Of a stretch of DNA of 64,000 bases, positions 17,996 through 27,012 are shown one piece after another; within the stretch, counting starts at the first letter, position 1; each line of letters opens with the position of its first letter. A program made the position numbers and the translations under genes. This DNA comes from JAIEPM01 sp964546815 (GTDB taxonomy: Bacteria > Cyanobacteriota > Vampirovibrionia > Obscuribacterales > Obscuribacteraceae). The stretch is from assembly GCA_964546815.1 (NCBI GenBank), contig CAZJLR010000020.1:1-64000 (forward strand), given 5' to 3'. Below the pieces are notes generated by a model. The model was not told where the DNA came from. It ran no database searches and saw nothing but the letters and a program-made list of their open reading frames with translations.

Positions 17996-18035
17996 ACCGG
18001 GAACTTCAGACTACAAAAATCTAGAAGTTCCCGGT
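17996..18035 (+). promoter_or_regulatory. Intercistronic hairpin between pilin and TadE genes
   Basis: A perfect 12-bp stem (accgggaacttc, 17996-18007, with 18024-18035) encloses a 16-nt loop and has no T-tract after it. Without the T-tract it is more likely an mRNA-stabilising or attenuating element than a full terminator. Such hairpins commonly protect abundant pilin transcripts from 3' decay. Confidence 0.6.
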
Positions 18036-18084
18036 TACGGCAAGAAAGGGCTACAAGACAATCTAATTTCCTGGAATAACGAAA

Positions 18085-18678
18085 TTGAGATCTAAATTAC
18101 AAAGCAGAAAAAGACTCGGGCATGGGCAATCTATGGTCGAGTTTGCGCTGAGCATACCTTTTGTAATCTTGTTGTTTGTGGCAATACTCTATTTCGGACG
18201 TTACTTCTTCGCATCGCAATCAATTTTGTATGCAGCCCAAGAAGGCGCCCGCAGCGCAGCTAAAATTCCTAATTTAAGCGACGCAGCTGTCAGAGACAGC
18301 ATACGAGGTTTCACCACAGATGGTGCGGTAGTTGGACCTGACGATCCAACGCAAAATCCTTCACCCGTTTACTGCGCTTTGTCAGCCGCGAAAATGTTGA
18401 GCGGAGCAGATAGAGCTCATGGAAATTTGCCCGACGGAGCCACTGTAAAAATCTTGCCATGGGACGACGGCGTAGCAAGCAGCTCCGACACTGTCACTGT
18501 GGTGATTCAATATCCGTTTGGCCTATCAATGGATTGGAAAACAGGACAATCGTCCGAGAAATTCGGTGACTCAGTCAACATCGCGTTGAGCCTAGATCAC
18601 CAAAATCCACCGGTATCATTCAGCAACATGACTATCCAGCAATCCGCTACAGCTGGACAAGAAATATTCCAACAATAG
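18085..18678 (+). CDS. tadE: TadE-like pseudopilin
   Basis: 197 residues. A basic leader ending H-G is followed by Q-S-M-V-E-F, a prepilin-like cleavage site. Then comes a membrane helix (A-L-S-I-P-F-V-I-L-L-F-V-A-I-L-Y-F) and a periplasmic domain beginning S-I-L-Y-A-A-Q-E-G-A-R-S-A-A, typical of TadE. It starts at TTG 18085; a later ATG would remove the leader. TadE is a minor pilin needed for Flp pilus assembly. Confidence 0.85.
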   Translation: MRSKLQSRKRLGHGQSMVEFALSIPFVILLFVAILYFGRYFFASQSILYAAQEGARSAAKIPNLSDAAVRDSIRGFTTDGAVVGPDDPTQNPSPVYCALSAAKMLSGADRAHGNLPDGATVKILPWDDGVASSSDTVTVVIQYPFGLSMDWKTGQSSEKFGDSVNIALSLDHQNPPVSFSNMTIQQSATAGQEIFQQ

Positions 18679-18692
18679 CGAAGGAGTTCAGC

Positions 18693-19667
18693 TTGGCTAC
18701 TTTAACAGCCCCAGATTTCAATAAGGTAAGAGGAGCGGGAACGCCACCACCTGAGCGCGCCAAAGCTGGGGCGATTCGCTATTTGATGTTGGGGACATTG
18801 CTCATCCTTTTAATTGTCGGCGCCTCAAAAACATTTTTGCACGGCAAACAAACACCAGCCACTATAGATGTAGTAGCTGCAGCCCAAGACATACCGGCAG
18901 GCTGCAAAATCTCGTTTAGCTCACTGCACTATCTAACGATACCAAGACGCTATGCAAGTTCATCAATGTATGGCTCTTATGAAAAATTGGTCGGCAAAAC
19001 GAGCCGCAATTTCATTGCCAAAGGCAACCCATTTTTAGATTCTGATGTGCTTTCAGTAAGCTCAATTGCCGAAACTTTGCCAAGCGACATGCGCGCCATA
19101 ACTCTTCAATTAGATGCAGAAGCACAAATTGATTATTCACTTCAACCTGGCGACAAAGTAGACGTTATTGTTACCGCAACGCCAAACTGGGCTAAACAAC
19201 ACAATAGAAAGTTCACCAAAACGGTTTGCGAAAACCTTGCTGTTATCCTCTGCACGCAAAGAAATCAGGTATTGCTCAGATCAAATCGCTCAGCAGATCA
19301 AAACCGCGTTACTCTTGCAGCATCACCTGCCGACTGCGAATTACTAAGCATGGCAGCTAGCACTGGAAAAATTCGACTGGTACTTCGGAGCCCGGCAAGC
19401 CCAGCCCATTACAATGCACCTGGCGCAGACGAAAAAGACTTGATTCCCGGATTTGCTCTAAAAGAAATTGCCATGCAAGATGCTTTAGACAAAGCACCGA
19501 CAGCTCCATCGGCTTTCATACCTCCACCTCCGGCAGACGTGTCTGCTTCTTTGCCACCACCACCATTGCCCCAGGCGGACGAAGGCAAAGCGCCAGATCC
19601 GATTGGTTGGGTAGTACAGATGTTCTCTGGATCTAAGAAAGAAACGTATGCGGTACCCAACAAGTAA
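18693..19667 (+). CDS. cpaB: Flp pilus assembly protein CpaB (RcpC)
   Basis: 324 residues. One N-terminal membrane helix (about 29-47) precedes an SAF domain beginning at D-I-P-A-G-C-K-I (about 69) and the RcpC/CpaB domain with L-Q-P-G-D-K-V-D-V-I. The tail is proline-rich (about 268-295). CpaB is a periplasmic component that normally works with the CpaC secretin and may stabilise it. It starts at TTG 18693 behind AAGGAG. The next gene overlaps it by 20 bp. Confidence 0.88.
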   Translation: MATLTAPDFNKVRGAGTPPPERAKAGAIRYLMLGTLLILLIVGASKTFLHGKQTPATIDVVAAAQDIPAGCKISFSSLHYLTIPRRYASSSMYGSYEKLVGKTSRNFIAKGNPFLDSDVLSVSSIAETLPSDMRAITLQLDAEAQIDYSLQPGDKVDVIVTATPNWAKQHNRKFTKTVCENLAVILCTQRNQVLLRSNRSADQNRVTLAASPADCELLSMAASTGKIRLVLRSPASPAHYNAPGADEKDLIPGFALKEIAMQDALDKAPTAPSAFIPPPPADVSASLPPPPLPQADEGKAPDPIGWVVQMFSGSKKETYAVPNK

Positions 19668-21033
19668 AACAAAGATACAAAAAAGACGAAACCACGGCGC
19701 AATTATGCCAGTCGTGGTTTTTGCCTTGCTTGCCATCTTTGCTTTTCTTGCTTTTGTAATGGACGTAATGCGCAACATTTTGGAAATACAGCAGCTGAAA
19801 TTTGCTGCCAAAGTTGCTGCTTTAGATGTACTGCCGTTTGCTTGCCTTGATGCAAACGGCATGCCGCAAAATACACCCGTATGCAATCCTGATGGCAGCC
19901 TGACCCAAGCAGCACTTTCGCAAATGCAGGCTGAACTGAGTCGCACAAATTCGTCAGGACCCACCTGGAATCAGGCAATCAGCAATCCCACAGACAGCGG
20001 CAACTGGCTGACACCTGTAAGCTTGCAAGGCACAGACCTCAGCTCAGTTGCAGTGCAAGGCAGCACAGATGCCCAGGACCCTTTGATTCAACTTAGTGTT
20101 CGACGCAGCGGCAGCGAAGCCATCAAATTTTTCTTGCTACCATCTCTTTATGCAGCAAACATGTTGTCTGGCTCTTCTTCAGCACCTGCCAGCAGCAAAC
20201 AAGCAGACCTGGTACAAACAGTCGAAGTAGTTGGTCAACCGGCAACACGCATAGGGCCGGGTGCTGCACTCGACGCCTCAAGTGGAAAAGCACAAGTTTT
20301 AGCAGCTGGACGACTGGCCAGTTTTCCAATTGCAATTAACTACGATGACTTTAAAAGAGCAGTTTCATCAGCCGGTGCAGCCAGCACATCGCTTGTGCAC
20401 TTAAACAATCCAGGCACATCGCAATATTCAGCCTCAAATGAAATGCGCGGATATTTTGTCAATTTGAAAAGCGGCGGGCAAATCAACGATTATTATTGGG
20501 ATGCACAAAACCCAAGCCGTGTAAGCGATTTAATTGGATTGATAGAGTATTTCAACGCAGAGCAAAACGTGCCAGAAGCAGTGATTGAACCTGCAGCTCT
20601 GGAACGAGGCGTCCAGCTAGATAGATTCGCCAGCTCAAGTTTTTCTGGAAATGCAGATTTAGCTACTGTAGTTTCCCAGCTGCCGACAAATCGCTGCTAT
20701 ATAGTTCCGGTTGTGAGAGAAACAGTCGGCAGTCAGTGCGAAGTACTCGGATTCGCCTGGCTAAATTTGAAAAGCACGGAAAAAAAGGGTGCACTCTGGG
20801 ACTTCACTTTTAGCGCCAGCGAATCATTGCCTGTGCTGAATGCAAGCGCAGGGTCGGGGCTCAAAAGCATACCGAAATTCGATGGCACTCCATTACCTGC
20901 TTTGTACGATGCGCAAAACAATCCATTTGCTATGCGTAAGTTTAACCCGGCAACAAACACCCTTTCTGCCAGGCCAAAAGGCGTAGTACTTGCTCCGACA
21001 GTTTCTCCCAGACGCATAGATTCCCATAGCTGA
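19648..21033 (+). CDS. TadG-like pilus assembly protein
   Basis: 461 residues. The N-terminus fits a TadG/Tad-like domain: basic residues and N-H-G-A-I precede a single membrane helix (P-V-V-V-F-A-L-L-A-I-F-A-F-L-A-F-V-M-D). A long extracytoplasmic region follows, rich in Ser, Ala, Gly and Gln. No von Willebrand domain is obvious, unlike full TadG. Overlap with the cpaB end by 20 bp and position before cpaE support membership in the pilus operon. ATG 19705, at the start of the helix, is a less likely start because the basic stretch would be lost. Confidence 0.7.
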   Translation: MRYPTSKTKIQKRRNHGAIMPVVVFALLAIFAFLAFVMDVMRNILEIQQLKFAAKVAALDVLPFACLDANGMPQNTPVCNPDGSLTQAALSQMQAELSRTNSSGPTWNQAISNPTDSGNWLTPVSLQGTDLSSVAVQGSTDAQDPLIQLSVRRSGSEAIKFFLLPSLYAANMLSGSSSAPASSKQADLVQTVEVVGQPATRIGPGAALDASSGKAQVLAAGRLASFPIAINYDDFKRAVSSAGAASTSLVHLNNPGTSQYSASNEMRGYFVNLKSGGQINDYYWDAQNPSRVSDLIGLIEYFNAEQNVPEAVIEPAALERGVQLDRFASSSFSGNADLATVVSQLPTNRCYIVPVVRETVGSQCEVLGFAWLNLKSTEKKGALWDFTFSASESLPVLNASAGSGLKSIPKFDGTPLPALYDAQNNPFAMRKFNPATNTLSARPKGVVLAPTVSPRRIDSHS

Positions 21034-21048
21034 TAAAGAGGTTACACG

Positions 21049-22005
21049 GTGTTTAGAACTTTAGCCAACCTGAAGCCAAAATTTGCATTTGCAGCGCAAG
21101 CCGCAACAGCAAATACTAACTTGCCGGTAAACACCGCAGCGCGCCACTCTGAAAAAGCAGTCGATATGCATTTTGCCAACAAAGTCTCTGGCAAAGTTGC
21201 AGATTCAAACGTCGACAAAACAGAAAAGAAAGCAGCCTTGTCTATTGGTGTACTGGGAGCAAAAGGTGGCTCTGGCGCCAGCACAGTGGCTCTTAACTTG
21301 AGCATAGCCTTTGCAAAAGCCCAGGAAAACAGCACACTTCTAGATGCTAACTTGCAACAACCAGACATAGCAGTTTTGCTCGGACAAGAGCCAGAACATT
21401 CACTAGTAGAATTCGTCGCCCGCAGCGAGAATATCGACGAAACGATTTTTCAAGCATGCTCACTGTCGCTAGCAGACGAAGTTGGCTTTGCCAGATGCTC
21501 ACTAATTAGCGGGCCGGCTACCGGCTCTGCTGCTACCCAAACTAATTTGAGTCAGCTAGCTAACGTTGTTGAGCCACTTAGAAAGAACAATGATTTTTTG
21601 ATTGTAGACTTGCCGAAAAATCTAGACAAACATCTAGTGACTCTTTTAGACAAGCTAGACGTGATTTTGATTGTACTTGAAGCGACCCTGACTTCAGTAG
21701 CAGCAGCCAAACGCTGGCTCAAAATTTTTGCTGAGCTTGGTTATCCACAAGACAAATTGATGCTCGTCCTTAACCGCGCCGGCGCCAGAGGAAACAAGCT
21801 TGAGTCAGACCTGAGCAACTTGCTTTCAGGCAAAGAAATTATTCCTATTCCCAACGCTTTTGCTCTTGCTGAAGAATGCAGTCAAATCGGCAAACCAGCA
21901 ATTTTGAAAAACCCCAAAGACAAATATTCGCTTGCTATCGTTGCGCTGTCCAAAGCTCTACAAGAATTTCGCAAGAAAGCAATTCTGACCGGGAGGATAA
22001 GCTAA
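21049..22005 (+). CDS. cpaE: CpaE/TadZ-type ParA-like ATPase of the Tad pilus
   Basis: 318 residues. A deviant Walker A motif A-K-G-G-S-G-A-S-T is at 71-79, followed by L-L-D-A-N-L-Q-Q-P-D and V-D-L-P-K-N, as in MinD/ParA-related TadZ proteins that place the pilus machine at a cell pole. The N-terminal 65 residues are too short for the atypical receiver domain found in many CpaE proteins. GTG 21049 has AGAGG upstream. Its stop overlaps the cpaF start by one base (TAATG). Confidence 0.87.
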   Translation: MFRTLANLKPKFAFAAQAATANTNLPVNTAARHSEKAVDMHFANKVSGKVADSNVDKTEKKAALSIGVLGAKGGSGASTVALNLSIAFAKAQENSTLLDANLQQPDIAVLLGQEPEHSLVEFVARSENIDETIFQACSLSLADEVGFARCSLISGPATGSAATQTNLSQLANVVEPLRKNNDFLIVDLPKNLDKHLVTLLDKLDVILIVLEATLTSVAAAKRWLKIFAELGYPQDKLMLVLNRAGARGNKLESDLSNLLSGKEIIPIPNAFALAEECSQIGKPAILKNPKDKYSLAIVALSKALQEFRKKAILTGRIS

Positions 22006-23468
22006 TGAGCAACCTTAGAGACTTACTCTTTAAAGACGAGCAAGAACAAGCAAGTTCGCCATTAAGCAATCTGGCTCAAAGCAGCCCCTCAAGCACACCG
22101 GCAAAAACACCGGTTCGCAATGCAAACTTATCTTTGAGCGGAAGTTTTGCCCGCGTTGTTGCACGTTCGCAAAACGAAGCTTACGAACAATTGAAAGCAC
22201 AAATTCACCATCGCCTTGTTGAAAGCATCGACATCTCACGCCTGATGCAACTGGAAGGCAACCCAGCACTTGAAGCTGCAATTTCAGAAACGATTCAAAT
22301 GATCATTTCAGAAGAAAAGCTGCCTCTTACGCAAACAGAACTCGAAAGTTTAGGACGCGATGTTCTGCACGAAACACTCGGCTTGGGTCCGCTTGAAAAA
22401 CTTCTTGCAGACCAGGATATTAACGACATTCTAGTCAATGGTTATAACAGTGTATGGATCGATAGAAACGGAAGACTTGAAGAAACCGATATTCGTTTTA
22501 GCAGTGAAGACCATCTGCTTCATGTAATCAATCGAATAGTTGCCAAAGTCGGTCGCCGTGTCGATGAATCATCTCCAATTGTTGATGCCCGCCTGCCTGA
22601 CGGCTCACGCATTAATGCAATTATTCCACCACTTTCACTTGAAGGTCCGGTTCTTTCAATTCGACGTTTTCGTGCCACTCCATACCATCTAAATGATCTT
22701 GTTGAAAAAGGCACACTCAGCAAGCAAATGTCTGAGTTTTTGAAACTTGCTGTTGAAGCAAGACTCAATATTTTGATTTCAGGCGGCACATCTGCAGGCA
22801 AAACAACTTTGCTCAATGTGTTGTCAGAGCACATTTCAGATTCGGAACGCATAGTCACAATTGAAGACACAGCCGAACTGCGCTTGCAACAAAGACATGT
22901 TGTTAGACTTGAATCGCGCCCGGTAAACATTGAAGGACGCGGAGCGATAACTCAAAGAGAATTGGTGAAAAATGCCTTGCGTATGCGCCCCGACCGCATC
23001 GTTGTCGGCGAAGTCCGTGGCGCTGAAGCGCTAGATATGCTTCAAGCAATGAACACCGGGCACGAAGGTTCACTTACGACAGTCCACTCAAATTCTGCAA
23101 GAGACGCTTTATCCAGAATTGAAACTCTAGTATTGCTGGGTGGTGTCGAACTCAGCCAGAGAAGTATCAGAGAACAAATCGGCTCTGCATTTGATCTCAT
23201 TGTTCAAATCAAAAGGCTAGCCGACGGCAGCCGCAGAGTGGTGAGCATTACCGAAGTAATTGGTGTGCAAGAAGGTGTAGTCAGCTTGCAAGACCTTTTC
23301 GTTTTCAAACACGATGGCAAAGACGCCAGTCAAAAAGTCCACGGCTGGCATACTGCCTGCGGATTGCGTCCATCGGTTTCGCAAAAATTCCAGGAAGCAG
23401 GAATTGAGCTAGCAACAGAACTCTTCACAATAAAAACTGAAGAAGGAGTACAAAGCGATGACAACTGA
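22005..23468 (+). CDS. cpaF: CpaF/TadA secretion ATPase
   Basis: A 487-residue hexameric ATPase powering Flp pilus extension (and retraction) at the cytoplasmic side. The N-terminal helical domain includes D-I-N-D-I-L-V-N-G (139-147). The Walker A motif G-G-T-S-A-G-K-T is at 260-267. The Walker B/Asp-box region R-M-R-P-D-R-I-V-V-G-E-V-R-G is followed by T-G-H-E-G-S-L-T-T-V-H. ATG 22005 has GGGAGGA upstream and couples to cpaE; a longer frame starting inside cpaE is not credible. Confidence 0.95.
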   Translation: MSNLRDLLFKDEQEQASSPLSNLAQSSPSSTPAKTPVRNANLSLSGSFARVVARSQNEAYEQLKAQIHHRLVESIDISRLMQLEGNPALEAAISETIQMIISEEKLPLTQTELESLGRDVLHETLGLGPLEKLLADQDINDILVNGYNSVWIDRNGRLEETDIRFSSEDHLLHVINRIVAKVGRRVDESSPIVDARLPDGSRINAIIPPLSLEGPVLSIRRFRATPYHLNDLVEKGTLSKQMSEFLKLAVEARLNILISGGTSAGKTTLLNVLSEHISDSERIVTIEDTAELRLQQRHVVRLESRPVNIEGRGAITQRELVKNALRMRPDRIVVGEVRGAEALDMLQAMNTGHEGSLTTVHSNSARDALSRIETLVLLGGVELSQRSIREQIGSAFDLIVQIKRLADGSRRVVSITEVIGVQEGVVSLQDLFVFKHDGKDASQKVHGWHTACGLRPSVSQKFQEAGIELATELFTIKTEEGVQSDDN

Positions 23469-24426
23469 AGGAATCATCCTTGCAACGACTCTATTCATAA
23501 CTATCACTGGCGGCATCGCAGTCACACGCATAAACGCAGCTCGACGCAATCGTGAACTCATTCGCCGCAGACTGGAAGAACTCATTGGTTCTCCTAAAGA
23601 ACAGCTATTGCCGCTGCACATCAAAGCAACAGAATCGTCAGGCAAAACTGCCAAGAAGTCTATCTTTTTCTTCGATGCACCATTGCTCAAACATATAGAC
23701 AAGCTGAAAGAGCAAGCCAATCTTAAAACGGCTAGCGATGACATTCTTGGCTTGATTGGATTTTTAGCGATTCTTCCTCTGACCTTAGGCGTTGTTTTTG
23801 ATTTGCCTATGCAAATTTGCATTTTAGCTTCTCTGGCTTTGCCGATTGTCCCTTACATTTATTTGCGCACAAAAGCAGAGCAAAACCGCAACAAGTTTCT
23901 TACTCAATTGCCCAACGCCATAGACCTGATGATCTCAGTTTTGCGCAGCGGGCACAGCGTGCCGCAAGCTGTAAAAGCAGTGTCGGAGGAAGTGCCATTT
24001 CCATGTGGCACAGAATTTGCCGAAATTTTCCAGAGAATGAATCTTGGACAAAGTCTGCCTTCGGCTTTGAAATATTCAGTTGATCGCTATGAAACATTTG
24101 AGTTAGACCTGATTCGTAAAGCTTGCGATATTCAACAAGAAGTTGGTGGCAGTCTTGCTGAATTACTCGAAAAAACAAATTCAACACTAAGACAAAGGCT
24201 CAAGCTCAAAACTCAAATTCAAGTGTTGACGTCACCGGGCAAACTTTCAGCTTTGATTTGCGGAATTTTGCCGCTTGTTGTCGGGATTGGCTTCAATGCC
24301 ATGAATCCTAATTATTTGAAACCACTTTTCGAAAGCAACATTGGGCAAATGCTGCTTGCCGCAGCTCTAGTACTGGAGATTTTAGGATTTATTGTCATGC
24401 GCAAACTATCTACATTTAGGATTTAG
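23458..24426 (+). CDS. tadB: TadB, T2SSF-type inner-membrane platform protein
   Basis: 322 residues. An N-terminal helix, a cytosolic stretch and two hydrophobic helices (about 97-130) precede the T2SSF domain, which has L-P-N-A-I-D-L-M-I-S-V-L-R-S-G-H-S and G-G-S-L-A-E-L-L near its end. Two more C-terminal membrane helices follow. It forms the inner-membrane platform with TadC. The start overlaps cpaF by 11 bp and has GAAGGAG upstream. Confidence 0.9.
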   Translation: MTTEGIILATTLFITITGGIAVTRINAARRNRELIRRRLEELIGSPKEQLLPLHIKATESSGKTAKKSIFFFDAPLLKHIDKLKEQANLKTASDDILGLIGFLAILPLTLGVVFDLPMQICILASLALPIVPYIYLRTKAEQNRNKFLTQLPNAIDLMISVLRSGHSVPQAVKAVSEEVPFPCGTEFAEIFQRMNLGQSLPSALKYSVDRYETFELDLIRKACDIQQEVGGSLAELLEKTNSTLRQRLKLKTQIQVLTSPGKLSALICGILPLVVGIGFNAMNPNYLKPLFESNIGQMLLAAALVLEILGFIVMRKLSTFRI

Positions 24427-24432
24427 ACTCAA

Positions 24433-25266
24433 ATGCAAGCACAATTACTGCTACAAAATCCGGAATTTCTCATGGCAGGGCTACTGGCATTGTTTATGCT
24501 TTTTCTGCCCCGCAAAAATGAAGAACGCGCGGAGAAAAGTGCAAATATTTTCGAAGAGATCGCTTTGACCCTCCTTATGCAACTGCCGGAGAAATACAAA
24601 TCATTTTTGATAAAACGTATGCAGTGGGCCGGCAGACGCGGCACTAAAGAGCTGGCTCGCTTTGCCGCGATGAAAGTCTACCCGGCAATAGCATCACTTT
24701 TGTTGGGGCTGATTTTACCTTTACCGATTGTCGCAGTTGCATTCCTGGCAGCATTTTTCGCAGCAGATTTTGAACTCAGATCAGCAGTAAAGAAAAGACA
24801 GGCAGAAATATCAGCATCACTACCCCAGGCAATTGATTTGATGCTTTTGTGTGTTGATGCCGGATTGGGTCTTGACGCAACATTACAACGCATCGGCGCA
24901 GACCGTTCATCTTTATCAAATGGACTGAATGACGAACTATCACTTTTAGGTCGAGATATTTTGCTTGGCATGAAACGTGAAGCAGCATACCAGGAGCTTT
25001 TCGAACGCACCGGAGTTGAAGAGCTGAAGTCACTTGGTTCTGCTCTAAACCAATCAAACAAAATGGGTTTATCAATATCAAAAATTCTGCGAGCACAAAG
25101 CGATTTTGTTCGAGTTCGCCTTGGACAAAAGGCAGAAGAAAAAGCAGCGCGTCTACCAATCTGGATGACTTTCCCTCTATGGTTCTGCATCATGCCTTCG
25201 CTAATGTTGATTTTGCTCGGCCCATCATTGATATTGTTTTTCCAAAACATTATGGGTGGTCTTTAA
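24433..25266 (+). CDS. tadC: TadC, T2SSF-type inner-membrane platform protein
   Basis: 277 residues. An N-terminal helix, membrane segments around 80-115, and a T2SSF domain with L-P-Q-A-I-D-L-M-L-L-C-V-D-A-G-L-G (the TadC variant of the TadB motif) are visible. A C-terminal membrane helix pair ends the protein. It begins 6 bp after tadB and is the last clear pilus gene. No secretin (CpaC), prepilin peptidase (CpaA/TadV) or TadD follows. Confidence 0.9.
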   Translation: MQAQLLLQNPEFLMAGLLALFMLFLPRKNEERAEKSANIFEEIALTLLMQLPEKYKSFLIKRMQWAGRRGTKELARFAAMKVYPAIASLLLGLILPLPIVAVAFLAAFFAADFELRSAVKKRQAEISASLPQAIDLMLLCVDAGLGLDATLQRIGADRSSLSNGLNDELSLLGRDILLGMKREAAYQELFERTGVEELKSLGSALNQSNKMGLSISKILRAQSDFVRVRLGQKAEEKAARLPIWMTFPLWFCIMPSLMLILLGPSLILFFQNIMGGL

Positions 25267-25460
25267 ATCCGGCGTGAATTTTAGTCGACCAATCAGGTCA
25301 TTTTCGACTCAGTCCAGCCAAATTGCCTGCCAATTCGAGCAAATGTTAAGACCGTAACGATTTTGAAGATTTGGGAGATTAATTTTCCCAAAGAGTTAAA
25401 TTCGGTGCCCGGAAGGAATAATTAAAGAGGGGTTGATGCAGGTAGTCACGGGCGGGAGCT

Positions 25461-26993
25461 GTGGTAAATAACTCAAATTCTGCCGGACCCGGGGGCGCGG
25501 TTGCGGAAGACGATAAAAAGATGTCCTATCCAAACAAAGAGCAGATAGGCAGCATAGAAAGCGAGCTGGAAAAGACGGAACGAGAGTTCCGTAAAGCTTC
25601 CGAGGCTAAAGACTTTGCTGCAATGATGCAAAATCACAATCGACTATGTCAGTTAGTCGCAAAGCTTAGTGCTGCCTGGTCGGGCGGCAATCCTAGTGTA
25701 TTCGCTAGATTTTATGTCGCACCGCAGGGGCAGGCGCCGGCGGCTACACCTGCAGTGCCAGAGTCTGCGCCGATGCCTACATGGACAGCCACGCCTACGC
25801 CGCCGGTAGAGCACACACCACCAGCGACACCAGAGCCGACGCCTCAACATAGCCCCGCAGCTCAAGCTGCTGCGCCAGATTCCGATATTCCTGAAGTGGC
25901 AGTGCTGGAAAAACAACTGGCTGAGTTAGCTTCAAAGATGCAGCAATGTATTGAAGCTGGTGACATGGATGGCATGCTAAAAGCCAGCGAAAAAATGGGC
26001 ACCTTGAGTGAATTGCTTACTAAGGCAGAAGCTATTCAAAAAGAAAAGAAAAAACAAGAAGCTGCTCAGGCATTACCAAGCGCAGCTGCCAAAGTCGAGC
26101 AAACACAGGGAAGCACAGCCGCAGCAAGCCCCGGCGGCTGGTCTGCCGGCGACACACTCACTCTGGCAAAGCAAAGAGCTGAAGAACGCAAAAAACAACA
26201 AAAACTGAACGACTCGATGAACGATTCGTTTGAAATAGTTGTCGGACAGGTCGTCGATAAACCGCTTGCTGAGTCTGGTCAAAAGACCAGTGACGAGCCT
26301 AGTTCGACCGTTGACATGCTTTTCAACGACAAGATGAAGTCGAAGGTAAGCGGTCAGGCGGCCAAGCCTGCCAAGAAAATGACGCAAGAGCAATTGCGCG
26401 AAAAACTCGAAGGATATAGTTTTTACGAAATCCTGGCCATTCCTTCTACAGCCTCATTTGAAGAGCTACACAAGAGCTTCTTCAAAAAGATTCGCAAGCT
26501 CAACAAGAAGCTGGCTAACCAGACGCTTGATATGTGGCAGTTTCAAGAATTTGTCGCATCACTTTGCCTGGCCCATGATGTGCTGAAATATCCAAACGCC
26601 CGTTTGCAATATGACCTCGTATTGTTTGGACCGGCCGACGGCGGCGCAAGCGCGGAAACAACCTCAAAACAAAAGTTGATGCCACTGAAAGAGTTGTTCA
26701 AATTTTCAACTTTAATCAGCGGCAAAGAACTTGCCGAAGCTATTGAAAAGCACAAAGGCGTGTCCGACGAGCGTGAACTTGGACATTATCTTGTGGAAAA
26801 AGGATTGCTGTCGGTTGATGAATTTGACTCGATTTTGTTTGCGCAAAAACTAGTTTCGGCAGGCAAGCTCACTGTGGCTCAGTTTGAATTAGCCATGCAA
26901 GAAATGCGCGAAAACTCGATTCCGCTGCTCGACACCCTGGTGGCGTCAGAATGGATTAGACCCCAGGATGTTTTCAGCGGTGAGTTTTTGTAA
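25461..26993 (+). CDS. Multidomain cytosolic protein with degenerate J domain
   Basis: 510 residues, not a recognised family as a whole. Residues 17-65 and about 147-200 are similar helical segments (E-L-E-K-T-E-R-E-F and V-L-E-K-Q-L-A-E-L, each followed by an A-M-M / G-M-L-K helix), so an internal duplication is likely. Between them is a Pro/Thr/Ala-rich linker. Residues 314-390 read as a J domain (Y-E-I-L-A-I-P-S-T-A-S-F-E-E-L), but the His-Pro-Asp loop required to stimulate DnaK is absent. The last 90 residues are paired helices with repeating G-x-L and L-G-H-Y-L patterns. GTG 25461 has GGGAG upstream. It lies 194 bp after tadC on the same strand; a link to pilus function is only positional. 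Confidence 0.75.
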   Translation: MVNNSNSAGPGGAVAEDDKKMSYPNKEQIGSIESELEKTEREFRKASEAKDFAAMMQNHNRLCQLVAKLSAAWSGGNPSVFARFYVAPQGQAPAATPAVPESAPMPTWTATPTPPVEHTPPATPEPTPQHSPAAQAAAPDSDIPEVAVLEKQLAELASKMQQCIEAGDMDGMLKASEKMGTLSELLTKAEAIQKEKKKQEAAQALPSAAAKVEQTQGSTAAASPGGWSAGDTLTLAKQRAEERKKQQKLNDSMNDSFEIVVGQVVDKPLAESGQKTSDEPSSTVDMLFNDKMKSKVSGQAAKPAKKMTQEQLREKLEGYSFYEILAIPSTASFEELHKSFFKKIRKLNKKLANQTLDMWQFQEFVASLCLAHDVLKYPNARLQYDLVLFGPADGGASAETTSKQKLMPLKELFKFSTLISGKELAEAIEKHKGVSDERELGHYLVEKGLLSVDEFDSILFAQKLVSAGKLTVAQFELAMQEMRENSIPLLDTLVASEWIRPQDVFSGEFL

Positions 26994-27012
26994 GCAATAA
27001 CTGCTTGCTATT

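Noticed and set aside
21876..22004. 43-codon N-terminal extension of cpaF
   Set aside because: It lies inside cpaE in another frame; ATG 22005 has a strong ribosome-binding site and TAATG coupling.
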